A stretch of 19,594 nt of DNA from Candidatus Peribacteraceae bacterium (GTDB taxonomy: Bacteria; Patescibacteriota; Gracilibacteria; Peribacterales; Peribacteraceae): the NCBI GenBank assembly GCA_013140485.1, contig JABFSS010000030.1, positions 1 through 19,594 of the forward strand, written 5' to 3'. Shown piece after piece: positions 14,576 through 19,594 of this stretch. The notes under the pieces were generated by a model that worked only from the letters and a program-made list of their open reading frames with translations, was not told where the DNA came from and did no database searches. The number at the start of each line of letters is the position of its first letter. The stretch's first letter is position 1. Position numbers and translations under genes: made by a program.

Positions 14576-15553
14576 CTCCTCATCGACCACCTTCCATCTG
14601 ACTTCCGGCTTGAGTTTCCCCGGCAACGCAAACCCCGCGGCTTTTTTATGACCTCCTCCGGAGAACTTTCCGGCCATGAGCGACACATCCACATCATCAC
14701 GCAGCGTCCTGAGTGATCCCTTCACCTTCCCGTCGCGTTCGCTGAGAATGAGCGAGAACTTCATTCCCGGAACAGCGTTCACATAGTCGATCGCACCGGT
14801 GAGTTCGCTGTAATCGGCGCCCGTCGCGCGGAAGTCGCCTTCGGTGACGGCGGAGATCGCGCCGCCTTCTTCGGTGAGGCTGATCTTCTCCAGAACGCGG
14901 CCCCACAGTTGAAGTGTCGAGAGCTTGCCCGTGCGGAAGACGGCGTTGACCACTTCCTGACGGCGCCCACCTGCCCGTACGAGGCTGCCCACCGTGCGAT
15001 AGACATCGGGCGTGACGTTGCTGTGCAGGAGCCCTCCCGTGTCCGTATAGACGCCCGTGAGCAGGCAGGTGGCGATATCGCTGCCGATCGTCCAGCCGCT
15101 CTGCAGCGCGAACCAGGCGACGATTTCGCAGGTGGAGGCTGCGTCGGGCACCAAGAAGTTCACCGTGCCGAAGTTGGGGTTCTTGGGGTGGTGGTCGAAC
15201 ATGAGAGACTTGTAGGTTCCATCGAACAGCTGCGGGTGCGTTTCGTGCAGCTCGGTGAGTTTCGGTTCGCCGCAGTCGACGAAGATGAAGACTGTGCCAT
15301 CGGGCTCGGGAACGGGCTCGGGGAGAGTCGTGACTCGGAACGCTCCGGGGAGGAAGTGAAACATCTCCGGCACGGGATCGACGCAGTGCATCGTGACGGT
15401 TTTCTCGGGATACGCTTGTTCGATCAACAAACCCACTCCGAGGAGCGACCCGATTGCGTCGCCGTCGGGATTGCGGTGGCACACCACCAGAACTCGCTTC
15501 GCCTGCTCCAGCAATTCCCGTGCCTGCGCGATGTCCTGTTCCGGAAGGCGCAT
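14573..15553 (-). CDS. nrnA: DHH/DHHA1 phosphoesterase, NrnA-like (nanoRNase / pAp phosphatase)
   Basis: NrnA-type enzymes degrade short oligoribonucleotides and dephosphorylate 3'-phosphoadenosine 5'-phosphate in the cytoplasm using Mn2+. The protein of about 326 residues shows CHRNPDGDAIGS near the N-terminus (motif I), VDCGEPKL (motif II), FDHHPKN (motif III, the DHH), GVYTDTGGLLHSN (motif IV) and the C-terminal DHHA1 signature FSGGGHKKAAGF. All metal ligands appear present. ATG 15553 is preferred; an in-frame TTG two codons upstream is possible. It lies downstream of rbfA on the same strand, an order (rbfA then nrnA) seen in many bacterial genomes. Confidence 0.9.
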   Translation of the reverse strand: MRLPEQDIAQARELLEQAKRVLVVCHRNPDGDAIGSLLGVGLLIEQAYPEKTVTMHCVDPVPEMFHFLPGAFRVTTLPEPVPEPDGTVFIFVDCGEPKLTELHETHPQLFDGTYKSLMFDHHPKNPNFGTVNFLVPDAASTCEIVAWFALQSGWTIGSDIATCLLTGVYTDTGGLLHSNVTPDVYRTVGSLVRAGGRRQEVVNAVFRTGKLSTLQLWGRVLEKISLTEEGGAISAVTEGDFRATGADYSELTGAIDYVNAVPGMKFSLILSERDGKVKGSLRTLRDDVDVSLMAGKFSGGGHKKAAGFALPGKLKPEVRWKVVDEE

Positions 15554-15773
15554 ATACAAGGAGTCAGGGAGGTAAAGGACGGGAGTGTCCCACCTCTATA
15601 GACGTGCATCAATGACCTGCTCTTGCGAAGTTTGTGAAGTCTCTTGCGATGTATTTTTGCATATGTGGGTTGTCATCACTTCTTTTGGGATTTGAAATTT
15701 GCTTTTTTGGCTCTGCCTGAAGACGATGCAAAAAATACAAGCACCAAATCTCAAATAGAGACCGAATGGGAAT
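15554..15773. other. 220-base spacer between rbfA and nrnA
   Basis: No gene is evident. CTCTTGCGA occurs at 15620-15628 and 15641-15649, spaced by 21 bases. TGTATTTTTGCAT near 15650 is complementary, allowing one extra base, to ATGCAAAAAATACA near 15726, so a large stem-loop is possible. The spacer could hold a separate nrnA promoter or processed RNA, but I cannot assign one. Confidence 0.45.
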
Positions 15774-16082
15774 CTACTGGAGCAATTTCTCCATCCGACT
15801 CCCCTCCTCCGCTGTCGTATCCAATCGAAAACGAATGTGTGGCGTCTTGTGCGTCTGCAAGTTCCCCATCAGCTTTTGCAATTCCCGCTGCCGGCTCTCC
15901 AGAAACTCCAGTGCTGCCTTGGGCTTCATCAACGCGCTGATGTAGATCGTCGCGTATGAGAGATCCGGCGACACATCGATCTTCGTGATCGTGACGATCC
16001 CGCATTCCCGGGGACATTCCCGCAAAATCGGAGCGATAATCTTCCGAACCGACGGCTCGAGTCTCTCTGTACGCTTGGTCAT
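15774..16082 (-). CDS. rbfA: Ribosome-binding factor A
   Basis: RbfA binds the 30S precursor and aids maturation of the 16S rRNA 5' end. The 102-residue length is typical. The protein starts MTKRTERLEPSVRKIIAPIL and has the RbfA-type KH fold pattern: VTITKIDVSPDLSYATIYISAL in the middle, then a helix (FLESRQRELQKLMG), and the ending THKTPHIRFRLDTTAEEGSRMEKLL, where the PxLxFxxD-type motif reads PHIRFRLD. An upstream in-frame start would add 13 residues, but ATG 16082 fits both the family N-terminus and the -10-like hexamer 7 bases upstream. Confidence 0.9.
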   Translation of the reverse strand: MTKRTERLEPSVRKIIAPILRECPRECGIVTITKIDVSPDLSYATIYISALMKPKAALEFLESRQRELQKLMGNLQTHKTPHIRFRLDTTAEEGSRMEKLLQ

Positions 16083-16106
16083 ACTGCAAAGTGTACACTT
16101 GCACGC
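16083..16106. promoter_or_regulatory. Palindromic divergent promoter for rbfA and fmt
   Basis: The 24-base gap contains the perfect palindrome AAGTGTACACTT (16089-16100). Each strand of it provides TACACT (plus 16094-16099, minus 16090-16095) exactly 7 bases before the start codon on that side. This predicts two overlapping, divergent, leaderless promoters. No -35 match was sought beyond this region. Confidence 0.55.
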
Positions 16107-16988
16107 ATGGCAAAGACGCATTCTGTCTGGTTCCTCGGCACGTCATCGTTCGCTGTTCCGGCTCTGGTGGCTCTTCTGAACGATCCTTTGTTCTCCGTCG
16201 ACCTGGTCATCACGCAACCGGATCGTCCTGCCGGCAGAAAGCAGGAGCTGACGAAATCTGCCGTGAAAGTTCTTGCGGAGAAACACGGACTCAAGATCGA
16301 GCAACCGGAGAACATCAATTCCACATACCACATACTCCATACCACATACTCCGCTCCCGATTATCTAGTTGTCATTTCTTTTGGCCAAATCCTCTCTGAA
16401 GCCATTCTCGATATCCCAAAGATCGCCGCAGTGAACGTCCACGCATCACTTCTTCCGCGATGGAGAGGCGCTTCCCCTCTTCAACATGCCATCCTCGCGG
16501 GTGACCATGAGAGCGGCGTCACGGTGCAGAAGATCGTGAAGGAGCTCGATGCCGGACCGGTCCTTGCGCAGGAAAAATTGATGATCGAACCGCGTGAGAC
16601 CTTCACCACGTTGCACGACAAGCTCGCGCCGATCGGGGCGGAACTCTTGATCAAGACATTGAAGAATTCTCTGCAGCCGATCGAACAAGACACATCCAAA
16701 GTGACGATCTGCCGCACGCTCAAGCGCGATGATGGAAAACTCGATCACACGTCACTTTCCGCAAGCGACATCGACCGGAAAGTGCGGGCGCTGAACCCGT
16801 GGCCGGGCGTGACGCTGATCATCAATGGGCAATTCCTCAAGCTTCTCGAAACGTCGCTGGAACCGGGCATGGATACCGCCCCCCTCTCCTGCGACAACGA
16901 GACGGTGCTACATCTGGTGAAGGTTCAACCTGCCGGAGGAAAGCCGATGATGGGGGCCCAGTGGGCGCGGGGGAGGCAATCAAAGTAA
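16107..16988 (+). CDS. fmt: Methionyl-tRNA formyltransferase
   Basis: Fmt formylates initiator Met-tRNA using 10-formyl-THF. The 293-residue protein starts MAKTHSVWFLGTSSFAVPAL and has VITQPDRPAGRKQEL, the catalytic region VNVHASLLPRWRGASPLQHAI with the conserved Asn, His and SLLPxxRG, GVTVQKIVKELDAGPVL, and a C-terminal domain with VRALNPWPGVTL. It is slightly shorter than most family members. The stretch NSTYHILHTTYSAPDYL (about 71-87), where the family normally has a variable helix, is encoded by 7-base repeats. Its last codons enter the hairpin that follows. Confidence 0.95.
   Translation: MAKTHSVWFLGTSSFAVPALVALLNDPLFSVDLVITQPDRPAGRKQELTKSAVKVLAEKHGLKIEQPENINSTYHILHTTYSAPDYLVVISFGQILSEAILDIPKIAAVNVHASLLPRWRGASPLQHAILAGDHESGVTVQKIVKELDAGPVLAQEKLMIEPRETFTTLHDKLAPIGAELLIKTLKNSLQPIEQDTSKVTICRTLKRDDGKLDHTSLSASDIDRKVRALNPWPGVTLIINGQFLKLLETSLEPGMDTAPLSCDNETVLHLVKVQPAGGKPMMGAQWARGRQSK
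16321..16352 (+). repeat. Heptad repeat inside fmt
   Basis: CCACATA, CCACATA, CTCCATA, CCACATA and CTCC follow in 7-base steps. The array encodes TYHILHTTY in a surface-variable part of Fmt before the DYLVVISFGQ strand. Confidence 0.8.
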
Positions 16989-17048
16989 CCAAAGAAATCA
17001 AAGAAACCGAGGATCCTTGGATTCCTTGGTTTCTTCGGTTGCTTCGGA
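16987..17048. terminator. Long repeat-built hairpin between convergent fmt and the PUR-like gene
   Basis: The left arm is built of 9-base words (AACCAAAGA, AATCAAAGA, AACCGAGGA) and the right arm of their near complements (TTCCTTGGT, TTCTTCGGT, TGCTTCGG) around GGATCC. It starts within the fmt stop codon and ends 5 bases before the stop of the minus-strand gene, so it probably serves as the 3' end of both. No clear U-run follows on either strand, so intrinsic termination is uncertain. Confidence 0.6.
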
Positions 17049-17052
17049 TTCG

Positions 17053-17376
17053 TTAGAGTTTCGTCTTCATTTCCTGAAGAGCGGCAATAATCTGGTCAAG
17101 ATCCTCGACGTCGAACATGATCGTCGTCTTCTGTCCGCCGCGGGACTTCTCGGAGATCTTGAAGAACTTGCCGTTGCCGGATTCCTTCAGATCGACGTAG
17201 AAGGTGCGCTGGCGCGCGTGGATGGTCACAGAGTGAAGGTCGGTCGCAAAGCGGCCGCCTGCGCCACCACCGCCTCCGCCACCGCCGCCCTGGCGAGGAG
17301 GACGTGGAGCGGGCGCCGGAGCGCCGCCGCCGAAGGAATCATCACCGGAGGAACTGCCGCCGGTCAGTTCGGACAT
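17053..17376 (-). CDS. PUR-alpha-like single-stranded nucleic-acid-binding protein
   Basis: PUR-family proteins bind purine-rich single-stranded DNA or RNA. This protein of about 107 residues has a Gly/Ser/Pro-rich N-terminal half, including a run of nine glycines. A single PUR-like repeat follows: LHSVTIHARQRTFYVDLKES, then GKFFKISEKSRGG, then TIMFDVEDLDQIIAAL at the C-terminus. This is the beta-beta-beta-alpha order of bacterial PUR domains, which dimerise. ATG 17376 (MSELTGG) is preferred because TATGTT ends 7 bases upstream; ATG 17388 would add four residues. The domain call is from pattern only. Confidence 0.75.
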   Translation of the reverse strand: MSELTGGSSSGDDSFGGGAPAPAPRPPRQGGGGGGGGGAGGRFATDLHSVTIHARQRTFYVDLKESGNGKFFKISEKSRGGQKTTIMFDVEDLDQIIAALQEMKTKL

Positions 17377-17429
17377 GGGGTCGAACATACAATAAATGAG
17401 GAAAGGAAATAATATCTCGCTCTGATTGT

Positions 17430-17506
17430 CATGGTGAGCGTAGTGAACCATGCTCCTCTTCGCCGCGTTCTCTCGGCATTCGCCGGATTCGTGCTGTGAG
17501 AGCACG
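17430..17506. repeat. Two small hairpins upstream of the PUR-like gene
   Basis: CATGGT (17430-17435) pairs with ACCATG (17447-17452), and CGTGCT (17490-17495) with AGCACG (17501-17506). They lie in the 172-base gap between the lipoprotein gene and the PUR-like gene. One may end the metG-lipoprotein transcript, but neither has a U-run. Confidence 0.45.
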
Positions 17507-17548
17507 CTCAGTGTAGCAAACTGCGTGAAACTCCACCACCCTCCCCCC

Positions 17549-18121
17549 TCAGTCATCCTCAACAATCTCCGGCACTCCTTTGTCATTGCTGACGACACGA
17601 GGAACCGCTTTTCCCTTCCGCGTGTACATGGTGACCGCCATACAAATGCCTTCCTCCAACTTCAACGTATACAACTCCGGAAATGAACTCTGAAGCGTTT
17701 GCTTGTTCTGATAATTCTTGACCGTGATCCGGGGATCAACGTCCAAAATGGGATACTTACGGAGGTCGATTGGCTCCGAGTGAACATCTTCGTACGCGTG
17801 CGCCACGGCATACGCCTTCACTTGCTCGTTCAGTTCCGCAGCCTGAATGTCTTCCGGTAAATTCTTCGAGGAAACAATCTCGTCATAGAGATCATTCAGC
17901 ATTTTCAATAATTTTTTGCTCTCTTCATCCTGTATTCGCTCCATATGCTGCTCATCTGTTTCCCGGCATCCGATAAAGATCGTCCCGAGCGACAAGACTC
18001 CAACGGCGGAGACGACGACGAAATTCCGTATAAAACGAAAAGGCGCCGATCGTTGAGAGGGCGGACCATCGAGGCACTTCGGAGGTTCGACATGTTCATG
18101 GGGTTCGTCCATATCTGTCAT
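17549..18121 (-). CDS. Putative lipoprotein or membrane-anchored protein, unknown function
   Basis: The 190-residue protein has an unusually long polar N-terminus (MTDMDEPHEHVEPPKCLDGP, about 35 residues). A hydrophobic segment ending GTIFIGC follows, which resembles a lipobox with Cys near 52. The remainder is acidic and soluble: helical from about 55 to 110, then a likely beta-rich C-terminal part with ITVKNYQNKQTLQSSFPEL and GICMAVTMYTRKGKAVPRVV. No family is recognised. The long N-region means it could be a simple signal anchor rather than a lipoprotein. Its ATG overlaps the metG stop by one base (TAATG), which implies translational coupling. Confidence 0.75.
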   Translation of the reverse strand: MTDMDEPHEHVEPPKCLDGPPSQRSAPFRFIRNFVVVSAVGVLSLGTIFIGCRETDEQHMERIQDEESKKLLKMLNDLYDEIVSSKNLPEDIQAAELNEQVKAYAVAHAYEDVHSEPIDLRKYPILDVDPRITVKNYQNKQTLQSSFPELYTLKLEEGICMAVTMYTRKGKAVPRVVSNDKGVPEIVEDD

Positions 18122-19594
18122 TATACTTCTATCGGCGCAAAAAGAATCGCCGGATCCCCCACCTGCTTCCACTCCTTCTGACTCCCCCACTCCTTCATCT
18201 CTTTTGTGATGATGAACTCTTTGTCGAGCATCTTCTCCGCATACGAGACATTCAACTGCCGGCTGATCTTCTGCGCTGCGTCGGGAATGAACGGCAGCAG
18301 GAGCAACGCGGCGAGACGGATCGACTCCGCGAAGCGGCTGAGCATGGTAAGACGTTCTTCGCCCGCCAGCTTCCACGGCGCGGCTTTGTCGAAACCCATG
18401 TTCAGCGAGGCGATAAGCTCAAATGCCTGCTGGACAGCGCCGTGCAGATCGAACGCGTTCATCTTCTTCTCGTAGTCCTTCCATCCGTCTGCCGCACGCT
18501 CCGCGTCTGTCGCGCTCTCGGGAACCGCGATCGTGCCACCCTCTTTTTTGAGGAGAACGAGCACGCGGTTGAGGAGATTCCCGAGCTGGTTGCGAAGCTT
18601 GGCATCGTACAGTTCTCCGAAGCGCTTCCAGGAGAAGTCGCCGTCGTTGCCGACAGGGATTTCGTGACTGAGGTAAAAACGCAGGGCGTCGACGCCGTAC
18701 TTGGAGATCACGTCGTCGGGAACCACTACATTGCCGATGCTCTTGCTCATCTTTTGGCCTTCGCTTGTGAGGAAGCCGTGAATGAGAAGCTTATCCGGAG
18801 TGCGGATCTTTGCGTGCTTGAGCATTGCAGGCCAGATGAGCGCGTGGAAGCGGGCGATATCTTTGCCGATCACGCACATGACGTTGGCGTCGTCCCACCA
18901 CTTCGTTTCAGCATGATCCGTCAGGAGTCCGAGACCGGAGATGTAATTGGTGAGCGCATCGCACCACACATACATCGTTTGATTGTCGTCACCGGGAACC
19001 GGGACGCCCCAGCTGAGCGAACTCTTGGGACGGGAGAAGGAGACATCTTCGAGGCCGCCCTCGAGCAGCGTCGTTGTTTCTTTCTCACGGAACGACGGGA
19101 CAATCGTGTATTCTTTTTTAAGAAGTTTGGTGAGCCATTCCTGCTCTTTGCTCAGCAGAAAAAACCAGTTCTCCTCTTGCACTTCGAGGGGAGGAATCTG
19201 ATGATCGGGACATTTCCCATCGATCAATTCCTTCTTAGTGATGAACCGTTCGCAGCCCGTGCAGTAGAGACCCGTATACGTCCGCTTCTCCAGAACGCCG
19301 GCCGCCTGCAACCGCTTCCAGAGTTCGATCACGGTCGGCCAATGCGTCTTCTGATCGCTCGTGCGGATGAAGACGTCGGCGGAAATCCCGAGACGCTTGT
19401 AGAGATCCTGAAATAGCGGGACGTTGCGGTCGACGAGCGCGCGCGGCGTCATCTTCTCACGATCCGCAGTCTGCTGGATTTTGATGCCATGTTCGTCGGT
19501 GCCGATCTGAAAACGCACCTCGTCGCCCCGCAATCGAAACCACCGTGCGCAGACGTCCGCGAGGACTTTCTCAAGCACGTGCCCCATATGCGGC
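18121..19594 (-). CDS. metG: Methionyl-tRNA synthetase (N-terminus cut by window end)
   Basis: MetRS charges both initiator and elongator tRNA-Met. The frame is open to the window end and reads PHMGHVLEKVLADV, where HMGH is the HIGH signature. Only the few residues before it are missing. Downstream are GTDEHGIKIQ, a zinc-knuckle region (YCTGCERF and GKCPDH), WCDALTNYISG, VIGKDIARFHALIWPAML, the KMSKS loop GQKMSKSIGN, and a helical anticodon-binding domain. The protein ends after this domain, so the C-terminal tRNA-binding (EMAP II-like) extension found in many MetRS is absent. The second metal pair reads CPDH rather than CxxC, which may alter zinc binding. A start at 19587 would be internal and is not the real one. 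Confidence 0.95.
   Translation of the reverse strand, partial: PHMGHVLEKVLADVCARWFRLRGDEVRFQIGTDEHGIKIQQTADREKMTPRALVDRNVPLFQDLYKRLGISADVFIRTSDQKTHWPTVIELWKRLQAAGVLEKRTYTGLYCTGCERFITKKELIDGKCPDHQIPPLEVQEENWFFLLSKEQEWLTKLLKKEYTIVPSFREKETTTLLEGGLEDVSFSRPKSSLSWGVPVPGDDNQTMYVWCDALTNYISGLGLLTDHAETKWWDDANVMCVIGKDIARFHALIWPAMLKHAKIRTPDKLLIHGFLTSEGQKMSKSIGNVVVPDDVISKYGVDALRFYLSHEIPVGNDGDFSWKRFGELYDAKLRNQLGNLLNRVLVLLKKEGGTIAVPESATDAERAADGWKDYEKKMNAFDLHGAVQQAFELIASLNMGFDKAAPWKLAGEERLTMLSRFAESIRLAALLLLPFIPDAAQKISRQLNVSYAEKMLDKEFIITKEMKEWGSQKEWKQVGDPAILFAPIEV

Noticed and set aside
14697..15482. 261-codon minus-strand frame overlapping nrnA
   Set aside because: It overlaps nrnA in another frame and is Arg/Pro-rich low-complexity sequence; the nrnA frame carries all DHH motifs.
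17389..17598. Longer N-terminus for the PUR-like protein
   Set aside because: The upstream part crosses two hairpins and the end of the lipoprotein gene and lacks conserved character; the compact form starting at 17376 or 17388 fits better.
18442..19416. 324-codon plus-strand open frame
   Set aside because: It is antisense to metG.

Overview
This is a GC-rich bacterial chromosome segment with compact, mostly operonic genes. The repertoire best fits Patescibacteria (Candidate Phyla Radiation), possibly a Peribacteria-like lineage. It includes a multi-pass membrane Mur ligase, a FemAB-family transferase, a VirB4/TraC-type ATPase, a short MetRS without a C-terminal extension, a small PUR-like nucleic-acid-binding protein and several lineage-specific lipoproteins. 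TGA ends several well-supported genes, so it is a stop codon here. That argues against the Gracilibacteria/Absconditabacteria code. The lineage call is inference; no rRNA, tRNA, CRISPR array, IS element or phage gene was seen.

Layout. Positions 1-289 (minus) hold the N-terminal end of an unknown protein. Positions 448-1956 (minus) hold a secreted protein with a C-terminal PWN repeat domain, closed by a clear terminator. Positions 2036-6633 (plus) form a tight cell-envelope operon: a five-helix membrane Mur ligase, a DegT-type PLP aminotransferase, an unknown protein and a FemAB-like aminoacyl transferase. Positions 6635-6882 hold four hairpin elements in a nested inverted arrangement. They are followed by a small membrane protein at 6910-7242.

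Positions 7297-10517 (minus) carry argS and a lipoprotein with two SH3b domains and an apparently inactive NodB-like domain. After a 357-base divergent intergenic region come a coiled-coil lipoprotein (10875-11705), a VirB4-like ATPase (11842-13926) and a PQ-loop-like membrane protein (13968-14555), all on plus. The last of these converges on rbfA-nrnA (minus, 14573-16082) at a palindrome that abuts both stop codons. fmt (plus, 16107-16988) diverges from rbfA across a 24-base palindromic promoter. It converges on a PUR-like gene (minus, 17053-17376) over a long hairpin. The window closes with a lipoprotein gene and metG (minus, 17549-19594), which overlap by one base.

Functionally the window mixes translation housekeeping (argS, metG, fmt, rbfA, nrnA) with envelope and surface functions (Mur ligase, FemAB, SH3b lipoprotein, PWN-repeat protein, VirB4). 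Three patterns cut across genes. Short tandem repeats with a 7-base period lie inside or at the edges of conserved coding regions. Hairpin elements with constant flanks but variable stems sit between genes. Several genes have a -10-like hexamer 6-7 bases before the start codon, which predicts leaderless mRNAs and moves several start sites.
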